A DNA stretch of 64,000 bases, from positions 186,001-250,000 of the forward strand of contig JAGNKU010000008.1 of the NCBI GenBank assembly GCA_017999985.1, given 5' to 3'. The DNA is from Phycisphaerae bacterium. Lineage in GTDB: Bacteria > Planctomycetota > Phycisphaerae > UBA1845 > Fen-1342. The position numbers and the translations under genes were made by a program. This document shows, in pieces, positions 27,787-37,348 of the stretch (within the stretch, counting starts at the first letter, position 1; each line of letters starts with the position of its first letter). A model generated the notes under the pieces. The model was not told the DNA's origin and searched no databases. It saw nothing but the letters and a program-made list of their open reading frames with translations.

Positions 27787-28812
27787 TCAGCCCGGCAGCG
27801 TGTTGCCGCCTTGGATCCACGCGCTGTAGATGGGCTCGGTGAAGAGCTCGTTGGCCACGGCTGCCGGGCTCGTTCCGAAAGTCAGCGCGTGAATAAAGCC
27901 GTTCCTCTCCACGAGGACGGTGTGCAGGATCTTGTTGTTGGGGTTCTTGAAGAGCTGGATGTCGAGTCGACCATCGAGCGCGTGGCAACGCTTCCGATCA
28001 GGGAGTTCCGCGCACTCCAGGCGCGTCAACTGGCCGCAGCGGGCGATCATTTCCACCGTGCGGCGGTATGTGCCACCGTTCGGGCCGACGACCTTCTTTC
28101 CGTCCACCTCGATCTCGCGGTCGTCGTAGGCGACCACGCCGGCGTAGTGGCGCGGGCTGCGCTGGAGCCATTCGAGCAGCTTCTCGGCGTGGCGCTCGTC
28201 GTCGCTGTAGCCGTAGTTGGCGTCGAGCCAGACGATGCGCTCCAGCCAGTCCGGGAGCTGCGTGACCGCGTTGAGGTAGCCGTTGAGGAAGCTGCCGCCG
28301 CCGCTGTGGGCGGTGAGGGCGACGGTCGTACGCTCGTCCGGGAACAGGGCGCGCAGCTCGTCGACGAGCGCGACGATGCGTGCGCTGCTGTCGGCGTGCT
28401 TCTTGCGCCAGGTGGGCCAACTGCGCCCGCCGGCCTCGAGGTAGGCGACCACGAGGTTCACGTCGGTGCGCCGGGCGCGCAGCAGGCGTGTCTGGGCGCC
28501 GATGTGCTGGATGTAGAAGTGCCAATCGAGGTCGGGGGCTTTCTGGCAGCCGATCGTCTGCGCGATCGTGTTCCCATTGGGCAGGGCGTAGATGACGAGC
28601 AGCGTCGGTTTGCGGGCGTCGAAGGCGGTCGCGGGCGGCGCATTGATGTGGACCGTCACCTCCGGCTCGCATATGTACGTCCGCACCTGCTCATCGAAGT
28701 AGGGGCTGCGCGTGAAGCCGGTCAGCGTCGTGTTACGCTGGGCGCAGCCGCCTGCGACCAGCAGAATCGCGCACATTCCAACGCCCAGCTCCCATCCTCG
28801 CATTGACCGCAT
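27787..28812 (-). CDS. Putative alpha/beta-hydrolase-like lipoprotein
   Basis: 341 residues. ATG 28812 (MRSMRGWELG) is chosen because GAGGG lies 8 bases upstream. The signal ends in the lipobox LLVAGGC. The sequence TVALTAHSGGGSFLNGYL has the form of a nucleophile elbow (Ser in AHSGGG), LLVIYALPNGNT fits the oxyanion-hole strand, and a C-terminal HTVLVERNGFIHALTFG could supply the catalytic His. Together these suggest a serine hydrolase, but this is a pattern-based inference and the substrate is unknown. The following minus-strand gene upstream is 107 bp away, so an operon is possible. Confidence 0.65.
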   Translation of the reverse strand: MRSMRGWELGVGMCAILLVAGGCAQRNTTLTGFTRSPYFDEQVRTYICEPEVTVHINAPPATAFDARKPTLLVIYALPNGNTIAQTIGCQKAPDLDWHFYIQHIGAQTRLLRARRTDVNLVVAYLEAGGRSWPTWRKKHADSSARIVALVDELRALFPDERTTVALTAHSGGGSFLNGYLNAVTQLPDWLERIVWLDANYGYSDDERHAEKLLEWLQRSPRHYAGVVAYDDREIEVDGKKVVGPNGGTYRRTVEMIARCGQLTRLECAELPDRKRCHALDGRLDIQLFKNPNNKILHTVLVERNGFIHALTFGTSPAAVANELFTEPIYSAWIQGGNTLPG

Positions 28813-28918
28813 CGTCGCGACCCTCACGTCTCTGTCAGCCCCTAACTCGCATGATATGTCCACCGCGCCGCGGTGCACAGCGCCCGGCGGCGGGCCTGCG
28901 CGGTGGCCAACGCGATGT

Positions 28919-30316
28919 TCACTCGGTCACCTCCGGCGCTGCCCCTGCCAGGCGGTGACTGGCCACGGCTTCCATAGCCATGGCGGTGGTCAGCGCGGCG
29001 GACATCCAGATCGCCTCCGGCCCGCCGTCGAACCGCCCGCGAAAGAACGCGCCGGCGTCCCAGGAGCCGTCGACAGGATTCTGCTCCGCCAGCAGATAGT
29101 CGACCGCCCGCGACGCGATATCCCGCCGGCGGTCCGCTTGCAGCAAGGCGAGTGCGCCGAACGCCGTGTTGAGGTGGGGGTCCCCCCGGTTCCAGAACAC
29201 CGTTCCGGACGCGGTGGTCTGCATCGTCGCCAGGAGGTCCGCGACGAGCATCTCGACGGCGGGTGCCAGTGCGGCGACGCCACCCTCGCGATACGCCCGC
29301 GCCACGCAGTAATGGAAACACAGGTTGTCCGGGTAGTAGAGGCTGATGCTATCGGGAGCGCTCGCCAGCGCCCCGCTATCCGCGGCTGCTACGATCAGGT
29401 CCACTGCTTCGGCTACGCCCGGGGTTTCCAGCCGTCCATAGCGCCCCAGCGCGTAGAGCACGTTGGCATTCACCACGGCGTCCACGTCGTTTGGCCGCAC
29501 GCTCTGAGCGCCGTCGTCATAGGCCAGCCACGTCAGGAACGCTCCGCTCGGTATGGGCACCCACGGCGCAGCATTGCGCTGCGGCACCTGTCCGAGGTCG
29601 CGCCAGTCTCCAAAGCAGCGCTCGAAACAGGTCGTCACCGCGGCGCCGCCGTCCAGCAGGTGATGATCCAGGAGCACCGCGTAGATGGTCGCGGTATCAT
29701 CCGCATCACTGGGGACCGCGAAGCCGGGCGGGATGAATGACACGTTCACCGGTGCCCGTGATCCCCACAACTGCGGTCCCTGGGCCTTCAGAACGAACAC
29801 CGCCGCCAGCAGCATGTCACCGGGCAGCCATACGTCGTTCTGCGGAGGCCAGAAGCCATACTTGCTGGCGTCGATCCCCGGCGGGTCGTGGCGGAAACGG
29901 GCCATGAGGTCCACGGCCGCGACCCGCATGGCGCGTGCGGCGGCGACATCCTCAGCGCTGACCGCCAGCGCGTCTCGATTCGCCGCGCTCACCATTGCCA
30001 GGGCATGGTGCACGAAGGTGGCCATGAAAGGGCTCGCGTCCCGCAGCCACGGCCCGCCGCGATGCCGGGCCGCGCATTGCGGCCAGTCGCCGGCATAGTC
30101 CACCTGATGGATGACGCGTTGGTCGGTGGACAACTGCGTGCCGCGCAAGTAGTGCAGAGCGCGCTGAATGCTCGAGCGGGTCTCGTCGGGCCTGTTGACC
30201 TGCATCGCTGCGCCGCCCGGCGGGGCACACTCGTCCTGGAACAACCCGAACAGGCCGCAGCCGCCGGACGCCAGCGCCAGCATGAAACCAACCAGGCATG
30301 TGGATCGGCGGATCAA
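28919..30316 (-). CDS. Lipoprotein with alpha/alpha-toroid (terpene-cyclase-like) repeats
   Basis: 465 residues. The start is inferred as TTG 30316, which has GGAG ~10 bases upstream and places a short basic n-region (LIRRS) before the signal helix and lipobox LALASGGC. The longer frame toward 31,777 runs antisense to the amidohydrolase gene and has no signal for initiation. The body has repeated helical pairs with motifs such as IQRALHYLRGTQ, DLMARFRHD, YLLAEQNPVDGSWDAG and LNTAFGALALL, typical of secreted planctomycete proteins with a squalene-cyclase-like toroid. Catalytic residues of cyclases are not evident. It is divergent from the amidohydrolase gene. Confidence 0.75.
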   Translation of the reverse strand: MIRRSTCLVGFMLALASGGCGLFGLFQDECAPPGGAAMQVNRPDETRSSIQRALHYLRGTQLSTDQRVIHQVDYAGDWPQCAARHRGGPWLRDASPFMATFVHHALAMVSAANRDALAVSAEDVAAARAMRVAAVDLMARFRHDPPGIDASKYGFWPPQNDVWLPGDMLLAAVFVLKAQGPQLWGSRAPVNVSFIPPGFAVPSDADDTATIYAVLLDHHLLDGGAAVTTCFERCFGDWRDLGQVPQRNAAPWVPIPSGAFLTWLAYDDGAQSVRPNDVDAVVNANVLYALGRYGRLETPGVAEAVDLIVAAADSGALASAPDSISLYYPDNLCFHYCVARAYREGGVAALAPAVEMLVADLLATMQTTASGTVFWNRGDPHLNTAFGALALLQADRRRDIASRAVDYLLAEQNPVDGSWDAGAFFRGRFDGGPEAIWMSAALTTAMAMEAVASHRLAGAAPEVTE

Positions 30317-30478
30317 TCGTTGACCGCTCCAGATGATGGTGCCAGGGCCGCGCGTTGCACCGGCGGGCTGGTCATTCTTGGGTCTTGAGCCGCGCGCGTC
30401 AAAGGCGCGGCGGTGAAACTGGCCCTGCGGCAAGGTACCATGCACCGGTTCATGCATTGGCCTATGCAGGAGCGGGCG

Positions 30479-31912
30479 ATGTCCAGCGAAAAGACACGTA
30501 TCACGCGGCGCAGCGCGTTGATGGCGATGGGGGCTTGGGGAACCGCGGCGACGGTCGGGCCGGCGGCGCGGGGCGAGCCGCCCGCCGAGCAGATGCCGGC
30601 GGAGCGGCACGAAAGCTTCCAGCACGAACTGCAGCGCCTGGTGGACCAGACGCCGCTCGTGGATACGCACGAGCATCTCCCCGACGAGGAGGAGCGCCTG
30701 CGTGGCGAGTGGGTGCCCTGCGACGACTGGAGCGTGCTGCTGAGCCACTATCTCGACTCCGATCTCGCCACCGCCGGTATGCCGGACCACGATCTGGAGC
30801 GGCTGCTGTCGCGGGACGTGGATCCGGTGGCCAAGTGGCCGCTGCTGGCGCCGGTGTGGCCCGCCGTGAAGAACACGGGTTACGCGCGGGCCGTGCGGAT
30901 CGCGATGCAGGAGCTGTACGACATCGACGAGCTCAGTGAGCAGACCGTCGCGCGGCTGCAGGCCGGCTACGAAGCGGTCCGCCAGCCCGGTTTCTACCAG
31001 CGCATCCTGGTCGATCTGGCGCGCATCGAGTCCTGCCAGGTAGACAGCCTGGGCTCGTTTCGCGAGTCGCGCCAGCCGCTTCTGCTCATGCAGGACCTGA
31101 ATTTCCTCGGGATGCACATGGGGCCGGACATTCAGGGCCTGGCCGGCCCGACCGGGAAGGAAGTGCGCAGCCTCGACGATTGGCACGCGGTGATCCGCTG
31201 GTGGTTTGACCAGTACGGCCCCTACGCGGTGGCGGTAAAGAGCCAGGCCGCCTACCGGCGTGGCCTGGACTACGAGCAGGTGCCCGCGGAGACCGCCGCG
31301 CCCGTCTTCCAGCGTGTGCTGGAGGAAGCGCCGGTGTCGCCGGAGGAGCGCAAGCGCCTGGAGGATCACCTCTTTTGGTTCGCCGTGGAGCAGGCCACCC
31401 GGCACGGTTTGCCCGTGAAGCTGCACACCGGCTACTTCGGGGGGCACAACTACATGCCCCTGGAGCGGCTGGCGGGCAATGCAGCGCAAGCGGCCAACCT
31501 GTGCCGCCGGTCGCCGGACACGCAGTGGGTGTTCATGCACATCGCGTATCCGTATTGGCAGGAACTGCTGGCGGTGGCGAAGCACTACCGGAACGCGCAC
31601 ATCGACATGTGCTGGGCGTGGATCATCGACCCCGTGAGCTCGACCCGCTTTCTCAAGAGCCACCTGCTGACCGCACCGGCGAACAAGGTGTTCGTGTTCG
31701 GCGGCGACTACATCCCGGTGGAGTGCGTGCTGGGCCACGCGCGGCTGGCGCGGCAGGGTGTCGCGCGGGCGCTGCATGAACTGGTTGAAGAGGGCTATCT
31801 GAGCCGCGACGACGCCGTGGCGCTCGTCGAGCCGCTGCTGCGCGGCAACGCACGGAGCCTCTATCGCTTGTCGGCCAAGGCGGAGAAGCTCCGCCAGGCG
31901 CCGTGGGCGTGA
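30479..31912 (+). CDS. Amidohydrolase-family metal-dependent hydrolase, probable Tat export
   Basis: 477 residues from ATG 30479 with CAGGAG 7 bases upstream. A twin-arginine-like leader (TRRSALMAMGAW) precedes the TIM barrel. Metal ligands expected for the amidohydrolase superfamily are visible: HxH after strand 1 (VDTHEHLP), a later His in KLHTGYFGG, His in FMHIAYPYW and Asp in FGGDYIPV near strand 8. The overall layout is closest to the Amidohydro_2 / uronate-isomerase-like branch. The substrate is unknown; nearby beta-helix and xylose-isomerase-like genes would fit carbohydrate or acid-sugar metabolism (inference). Confidence 0.85.
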   Translation: MSSEKTRITRRSALMAMGAWGTAATVGPAARGEPPAEQMPAERHESFQHELQRLVDQTPLVDTHEHLPDEEERLRGEWVPCDDWSVLLSHYLDSDLATAGMPDHDLERLLSRDVDPVAKWPLLAPVWPAVKNTGYARAVRIAMQELYDIDELSEQTVARLQAGYEAVRQPGFYQRILVDLARIESCQVDSLGSFRESRQPLLLMQDLNFLGMHMGPDIQGLAGPTGKEVRSLDDWHAVIRWWFDQYGPYAVAVKSQAAYRRGLDYEQVPAETAAPVFQRVLEEAPVSPEERKRLEDHLFWFAVEQATRHGLPVKLHTGYFGGHNYMPLERLAGNAAQAANLCRRSPDTQWVFMHIAYPYWQELLAVAKHYRNAHIDMCWAWIIDPVSSTRFLKSHLLTAPANKVFVFGGDYIPVECVLGHARLARQGVARALHELVEEGYLSRDDAVALVEPLLRGNARSLYRLSAKAEKLRQAPWA

Positions 31913-31945
31913 AGCGGTGCGGTAGCGTGCGGGAGGCGCGGGTCC

Positions 31946-33127
31946 TTACTCCGGCAGCACGTCACGATCTGGCAGCGAGATACGAGCGGCGTGCTTCGCG
32001 CTGACCGGGCCGGTCAACTGGCCGTCAATCCGCTCGATGTTGATGTTGGCGCCGGTGGTGGCCTCGACGCGGCCCACGTCGCCGTTGAACCGTCCCACGA
32101 ACATCGAGCCGCTGCTGGCCCACAGGCAGTAATCATACTTGCCGCGCAGCTCGACCGCGTTGCACGTGAGCGTACTGGCTTTCTGGAGGGCGATCGCCAT
32201 GTCGTTGGCGCTGGTGATGATCACGCGGGCGCCTTCACCGAGCAGGTGCCCGTCGTGCTCCAGGCCGATCGGCGTGTTGCGGCGCTGCTTTGCGTCGAGC
32301 GTCAGGGTTGTGTTGTGCAGGTCGATCCGACCGCTGTTGTTGATCGCCAGGTTGTTGGACTGCTCGTTCCAGCTTGTGATCCGCGCGGTCGCGCAGCCCA
32401 ACTCGATCACGCCATAGTAACGCGCCGAGAGGCTCCCGTTGCCCATATCCAGCGACGCCCCGTCGCGTTCCCGGAAGCGGACCACGCCGTGATACTCGGC
32501 GACGATCCCGCAGAACGTCTCCGGGTCCGCTTGGGCGTGCAGGTGGTCATTCAGCGCGATGTGGCCGCGCAGCTCAACCTGTCCGCCCCGCTGGGCATGG
32601 ATGCCGGCGTCGCTCAGGCTGCGCAGCCGGAACGCGACGTTCTTGAGCGTGACCTCCCCGGGGCCGGTCACCTGCACGCCGCGCCGTTGACGCGTGGTGA
32701 ACGTGCCGATCTGCAGATTCTCAAGCCACCACGCGCCCTCGCGGACGTCAATCAGCGCCGTGTCGCTCTCCCACGCCAGGATTGGCGGCGCCCCAGCGCT
32801 CACATCGCCCACCATGCGCACCAGCACACCGGGGCGCGTGCGGCGCATGAGCTCGAGCCGCGACTCAGGCATGCCGCGCCCGCCCGTGGTCGTATATTGA
32901 CCGGGCGCGAGGTGGATCGTCACCGATTGTTCCAGCGGGTCGGGCAGCAGGGCGAGCGCCGCCGATATCGTCTTGAGCGGCTTCTGTTCGCTGCCCGCAT
33001 TCTGGTCGTTACCCTGCGCCGGGTTGACCCAGATTGCATCCGGCGTGGCCGCCAGCGTGCCGTGCGCCGCGCCGCCACCGACTGCCCAGGCACAAATGAG
33101 AGTCGTCACGGCTGTCATCCGTCTCAT
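31946..33127 (-). CDS. Secreted right-handed beta-helix protein
   Basis: 393 residues from ATG 33127 (MRRMTAVTT), with AGGAG 6 bases upstream. The signal peptide is followed by the typical start of parallel beta-helix proteins, AIWVNPAQGNDQNAGS and KTISAALALLPD, then many short turns of the form GxVxLxxV/GxIxLxNTT. This resembles DUF1565 / pectate-lyase-like folds. No pectate-lyase catalytic signature is evident, so it may be a binding protein or polysaccharide lyase relative. It is 61 bp downstream of the TIM-barrel gene on the same strand, so co-transcription is likely. Confidence 0.75.
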   Translation of the reverse strand: MRRMTAVTTLICAWAVGGGAAHGTLAATPDAIWVNPAQGNDQNAGSEQKPLKTISAALALLPDPLEQSVTIHLAPGQYTTTGGRGMPESRLELMRRTRPGVLVRMVGDVSAGAPPILAWESDTALIDVREGAWWLENLQIGTFTTRQRRGVQVTGPGEVTLKNVAFRLRSLSDAGIHAQRGGQVELRGHIALNDHLHAQADPETFCGIVAEYHGVVRFRERDGASLDMGNGSLSARYYGVIELGCATARITSWNEQSNNLAINNSGRIDLHNTTLTLDAKQRRNTPIGLEHDGHLLGEGARVIITSANDMAIALQKASTLTCNAVELRGKYDYCLWASSGSMFVGRFNGDVGRVEATTGANINIERIDGQLTGPVSAKHAARISLPDRDVLPE

Positions 33128-33188
33128 GACTGTCTCCTGTCCAACAGTACTGCGCGTGTGCACCGGCTTCTTTGGATGACGACGGCGC

Positions 33189-34133
33189 TCAGGCCAATGT
33201 GCTCCGCAGCAGTGCGAGGCTCTTCGGCACGCCGGTCGCGGCGTCCTCTTTTCCCTCGAACTCCAAGGAGATCCAGCCTCTGAAGCCGGCCTGGCGGAGG
33301 ATGGTGGCCACGCGGGCGTAATCGATGTCCAGCGTGTACCATTCGCCGCCGCCGAAGTACGTCTTGGCCTGGATCATCTCCGCGTGCGGGGCGATCTGCG
33401 CCATCTGCTCGTACGTGTTGTCGAGGAAGTTGCCCGTGTCCAGCAGCAGTTTGAGCCAGGGCGACTGGATGGCGTGGTAGATGCGCAGGAGGCCGGCCGC
33501 CGTTCGCCCGATTCCCCAGTGGTTCTCCAGCGCGAGCGTGACACCGCACTCCTCGGCCCTGGGCAGGCACTGCTCGATCGAATCAATGCACCACTTGAAG
33601 CCTTCATCCTCCGTGTGGCCGGGGAGGATGGGCTCGATGCCCCGGTTGGCCATGAGTTCGTCGAAGCTCGCGATCGTGTTCCAGTGGCCGGTGTTGAGTC
33701 GCAGCACCGGGATGCCCATCTTGTACGCCAGCTCGATGCAGTGGTGGGTGTGCCTGATGTTCTCCTGGCGTTTTTCGGCGTCGGGATAGACGAAGCCCTG
33801 GTGGATGGAAAAGCCCATCAGACACAGGCCGTTGGCGTGGGCCCGCCGCTTGAGGTCCTGCAGGTAACCGTCACTCTCGCTGCTCATCTGCCGGTGGAGG
33901 ATTTCGATGCCGTCAAAGCCCATCTCGGCGGCGCGGTCGATGCAGTTGGCGACCTCGATCTTCTCGTCCTTGAAGTGCCAGAACGAATACGTAGAGACGC
34001 CGATATGCCAGGGGCAAGTTCGGCTTGGGTGCGTGGTCGGCGTGTCCGCCGCTCTGCCCAGCGCGCTGCTGACCGTGCTCGCGGCCAGCGCGCCCGCCGC
34101 CGCGCCTATCATCTCTCGTCGGGTCAGTTGCAT
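33189..34133 (-). CDS. Sugar phosphate isomerase/epimerase-like TIM barrel, probable Tat export
   Basis: 314 residues from ATG 34133 (MQLTRREMIGAAAG), a Tat-type leader. The xylose-isomerase-like TIM barrel (AP_endonuc_2 family) is shown by IGVSTYSFWHFK, AAEMGFDGIEILH, LALENHWG (metal-binding Glu), LLLDTGNFL (Asp), QAKTYFGGGEW and WISLEFEGKED (final Glu). These acidic residues are the expected divalent metal ligands. Members of this family in planctomycetes are commonly secreted oxidoreductase or epimerase partners in sugar breakdown. It is the middle gene of a probable three-gene minus-strand unit with the beta-helix and the large secreted protein. Confidence 0.88.
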   Translation of the reverse strand: MQLTRREMIGAAAGALAASTVSSALGRAADTPTTHPSRTCPWHIGVSTYSFWHFKDEKIEVANCIDRAAEMGFDGIEILHRQMSSESDGYLQDLKRRAHANGLCLMGFSIHQGFVYPDAEKRQENIRHTHHCIELAYKMGIPVLRLNTGHWNTIASFDELMANRGIEPILPGHTEDEGFKWCIDSIEQCLPRAEECGVTLALENHWGIGRTAAGLLRIYHAIQSPWLKLLLDTGNFLDNTYEQMAQIAPHAEMIQAKTYFGGGEWYTLDIDYARVATILRQAGFRGWISLEFEGKEDAATGVPKSLALLRSTLA

Positions 34134-34167
34134 CACATGCTCCCTATCGCCGTTCACTGCCGGCGTG

Positions 34168-36141
34168 TTATGAGGGTTGTTTCGCCAGCAATTCCAGCCC
34201 AGTTCGCGGCGCCGGCTCCACGTCCAGGTTCACGAGCACCGCATAGGCCAGCTTGTGCTCGACCAGCACCCAGCCGACCAGGCTCTCGTGTGCCGGCCGC
34301 CCCCTTGTTTTCAACAGGTGCATCAGCGGCTCGGCCACGTCGAACCGCAAAAGCACCAGGTCCTTTTCCGGCCCGGTGCGACCAGGTACCCGCAGCCAGG
34401 CCATGGACTTCCAGTTGTAGTCGAGATCATTGTTGAGCGCCGCATTATCCTCGGCCGGCGCATCGATCCGCGGCGAAGTCACGGCGTCGGCCGGCACCTC
34501 CAGGAAAAGATGCTGCGGCGGTTCGTATTCCTCGCCGTCGGCGCCGCGTCGCGGCGCGCCGTTGGTGCGAATCCGCAGCCCATCGATGCCGGTCAGTGCA
34601 CGCAATTCCGCTTCGCCGAGCCGCGGCAGCTTCGTCCACGGCATGTCGTTCACATCCGCCCAGGCATGGAAGCGCGGCTGCCTGAAATCGTGCACCGCCG
34701 GGGTGGCGAGCGCGACCGGTGTGCGCTCGCCGCGCTGCGGAAACGTCGTGATCCCCGCCGGCAGCCGGCCCGAGGCGTCCGTGTCGCAGAACCGCACGCG
34801 GAATTCGACCGCCGGGCCGTCATTCGGCAACACCAGCACGAGCGTATTCACACCCTGCTCCAGCGTCGCGTACGTGACCTTCTCGATCAGGCGGCCATCA
34901 TCATCCGCATAGTTCCAGCCCCAGCCGTCGCGGATCTGCACGCCGTTGAGCCAGAGCTGAAATCGTTCGTCGCCGGCCGCCCAGAGCCGCACCTCCTGGC
35001 GCTGCTCCGACGCCGCGTAAGTGCGGAAATAGTACGTCCCATTCGCGATCTCCGCGTGTTGCCCATCCGGCGTTTGCGCCGTGGCGAGATTGAACTGTGT
35101 GTACTTCTCCATGGGCATCGCGACCAACACGCCATCGGCATCGGCGGCGGTCGTCAGTTCGCGCGCTCGATCCGGTGCGGTCGGTCCAAACATGATCCAC
35201 TGCCCGATGGCCGTCGAGACGTACGGGTCGATCGCGGTCCAGCGCCGCCACATGCCCGGCCGGATGATCTGCGTCATCGTATCCCGCCGAAGCGAGAGCC
35301 ACGGCCAGTCGTCCAGCGCGACATCCTCGCGGTAACCGATCCTCTCGAGCACGTAGTTGTTCCAGAGCGTTTCGCCGTCCGGGTATGGCATCATATTGCT
35401 CGTGGCGGAGCACTGCTGGTTCAGCCATTCGTGCAGGGCCACGTAACCGGTGCGGTTGGCCACGCGGCCCTCGCCGAAGTACGCCGTGTCCGACGTGCCA
35501 CAGCCCTTGATGCCGCCCACGGCGCCGACCGTCCCGCCGTGCGGATTGGCCCCCAGCTCCTTCGAGCAGTAGATCGAGTTGTAGCTCTGGTAGTCGCCGC
35601 GCTCGAACGGCACGTACTTGTCCAGCAACTCGCGGTGCTGCCCGGCCCAGAATTCCCAGTTCTCGTCGGTCCGCACCTGGATCGGCTGGTCGATGATCTT
35701 GACATCGGTGCGCAGCCAGGCGTTGCCCCCCGAGTACACGTACACCATGTCCTCGAACTGCCGCCATTGCTCGAGCGTCGACTTGATCTCGGCCGCGGTC
35801 ATCTCTGCCGAGCGGTGCCCGATCACAACCTCGCGCTCGCCGTCCGGTTTCACCGCGGTCGCCTCCACGCGCGGCAACACGAGCAGAACGGCCCGGAGCG
35901 TGTTCGGCGGTGCGGGATTCGCCGCGGCCTTCTTTTTCAACAGCGCGTACTGCTCCCACACCAGATTCGGCGTCGGCCAGTTACGGCCGAGGTCGCCGTA
36001 CTGGTTGACCTCGATCTTGTAGTCCCCCCAGACGAGGTACTGACCGCGCGGATTCTCGATGGGCGCCCCGAGTGGCACATCGGCCGACGCGGCCGCCAGC
36101 ACGTGGGCGCACATGATGAGTGGGGCGACGAATCTGGCCAT
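34168..36141 (-). CDS. Large secreted protein of unknown family
   Basis: 657 residues. ATG 36141 (MARFVAPLIM) has GGAGG 6 bases upstream and a signal peptide ending near AAASA; longer frames to 36,417 lack support. The N-terminal half is alpha/beta and carries GYVALHEWLNQQCS, which resembles a degenerate HExxH-type helix (HEW without the second His), so activity as a peptidase is doubtful. The middle (TYYFRTYAASEQRQ, FQLWLNGVQIRDGW, LEQGVNTLVLVL) is a beta-sandwich of the type found in carbohydrate-binding or PA14-like domains. The C-terminus is a second beta domain (LLRFDVAEPLMHLL). It starts the three-gene minus-strand unit ending at 31,946. Confidence 0.75.
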   Translation of the reverse strand: MARFVAPLIMCAHVLAAASADVPLGAPIENPRGQYLVWGDYKIEVNQYGDLGRNWPTPNLVWEQYALLKKKAAANPAPPNTLRAVLLVLPRVEATAVKPDGEREVVIGHRSAEMTAAEIKSTLEQWRQFEDMVYVYSGGNAWLRTDVKIIDQPIQVRTDENWEFWAGQHRELLDKYVPFERGDYQSYNSIYCSKELGANPHGGTVGAVGGIKGCGTSDTAYFGEGRVANRTGYVALHEWLNQQCSATSNMMPYPDGETLWNNYVLERIGYREDVALDDWPWLSLRRDTMTQIIRPGMWRRWTAIDPYVSTAIGQWIMFGPTAPDRARELTTAADADGVLVAMPMEKYTQFNLATAQTPDGQHAEIANGTYYFRTYAASEQRQEVRLWAAGDERFQLWLNGVQIRDGWGWNYADDDGRLIEKVTYATLEQGVNTLVLVLPNDGPAVEFRVRFCDTDASGRLPAGITTFPQRGERTPVALATPAVHDFRQPRFHAWADVNDMPWTKLPRLGEAELRALTGIDGLRIRTNGAPRRGADGEEYEPPQHLFLEVPADAVTSPRIDAPAEDNAALNNDLDYNWKSMAWLRVPGRTGPEKDLVLLRFDVAEPLMHLLKTRGRPAHESLVGWVLVEHKLAYAVLVNLDVEPAPRTGLELLAKQPS

Positions 36142-36757
36142 GGGCCGCCTCCGAGATAACGATGGCTCCAGCCTTTCGCGCCGGCTCGCGCCGGTGGGCA
36201 TGTCGGCCCCAGCCCGACATTCGACCGGCGGCAGAGGGAGCGCCTGATCGTACAGCGGGCCGGCTCCGCCGCGTAGCCCGCGACGGAGCTCCACCTGGGG
36301 CGGACGCTGCCGCTGCGGGACCGATTGTCTTGGCTGACAGCGCCGCTGCGCAGCCCCCAAGCAGCGGCGACGGGTAGCCAAGTCGACTATTATCAGACAT
36401 ACCTGTTGCTGGGCCAAGCTTTGCGCGGCTCGGTGAGCCAGCCCGGTGATCGGCGCAGCAGCGTGGCCGGTGGGCTTCCACTGAAAACAACGCCAGGACC
36501 GGGAATCTGGCTTGCCCTCGCCGCGCGCGACGCGGTAGCATGCGCACTTAGGATGGAGTGCGCCGCGGCTGGCTGCGGCAGGGGCTGCCTCGCGGGGAAG
36601 GATGCAGTCACCTTGAATCGCCGCTGGGGCGACTGAGCGTCCCGGCTCGTGCGTGCCCAGCCGCGCACGTCAATCGTGTCGTCTCGAGGAGGCGGGAAGG
36701 ACAAGTCTCGCGCGTCTGGTATTGTGGAATCATTTCACTTTGCGAGGAGGAAGCGTC
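36142..36757. other. 616-bp divergent intergenic region with no supported gene
   Basis: Separates the minus-strand large secreted protein from the plus-strand PEP-CTERM gene. Short open frames here have no ribosome sites or protein-like composition. It should hold the promoters of both genes; no confident hexamers were identified. Confidence 0.5.
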
Positions 36758-37348
36758 ATGAAGTTATTGGGTTTGTTGGCGGTTCTGGCAGTCGCGCCGC
36801 TGCTCAGTGCCCAGGCGTTGCTCGATATCGACATCAACTCGTCGACGCCGGGTTTGACCGGCCTGACGTTCGGGATGGACGATATCCTCAACCAGGAAGT
36901 CGGCAAGAAGTACTTCGCGGGCTGGGGTTGGCCGGTCTTCGAGCTGACGTTTGCCCCGGTGGACGTGACCGGCGGCGACATCGATCTGCTGCTGCACAGC
37001 CGTTACCACCGAGACGACGGGAATTATGCCGATGCCCAGATTTGGCTGCTCGTCTTCGATGCCGACGGCACCGAGCTCAATCTCGAGTGGAGCGGGCACC
37101 CGGACAACGGCCAGGGACACTGGACCGGGGACTATTGGCGGTACGAGCTGCGCGACCTGGATCTCTGGCTACAGACCGCATCGCCCGCCTTCGACGGCAC
37201 CCAGGTCAGCAAGCTCATGGTTCGCTCGACGAACTGGGGCGGCAACCCGGCCGTGGATTATCTGGCGTTCTCGAACCTGACGATCACGCCGGAGCCGGCC
37301 TCGCTGGCCGCGCTGGCCTTGGCGCTGGTTGTGCTGCGCCGCCGCTAG
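36758..37348 (+). CDS. PEP-CTERM sorted secreted protein
   Basis: 196 residues from ATG 36758, with GAGGAGG just upstream. A signal peptide (MKLLGLLAVLAVAPLLSAQA) leads to a compact beta-rich domain (DIDINSSTPGLTG, FELTFAPVDVTGGD). The last 22 residues are a PEP-CTERM tail: TPEPAS, a hydrophobic helix (LAALALALVVL) and RRR. An exosortase would recognise this, cleave it and anchor or release the protein; no exosortase gene is in the window. Monocistronic and followed by a Rho-independent terminator. Confidence 0.88.
   Translation: MKLLGLLAVLAVAPLLSAQALLDIDINSSTPGLTGLTFGMDDILNQEVGKKYFAGWGWPVFELTFAPVDVTGGDIDLLLHSRYHRDDGNYADAQIWLLVFDADGTELNLEWSGHPDNGQGHWTGDYWRYELRDLDLWLQTASPAFDGTQVSKLMVRSTNWGGNPAVDYLAFSNLTITPEPASLAALALALVVLRRR

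Noticed and set aside
30317-31777. N-terminal extension of the minus-strand lipoprotein gene to 31,777
   Set aside because: It runs antisense through the amidohydrolase gene, and a signal peptide with lipobox begins just after the TTG at 30,316.
31991-36159. Long plus-strand frames (430, 350 and 660 codons) opposite the beta-helix, TIM-barrel and large secreted protein genes
   Set aside because: Antisense shadows; the minus-strand genes have leaders, ribosome sites and family motifs.
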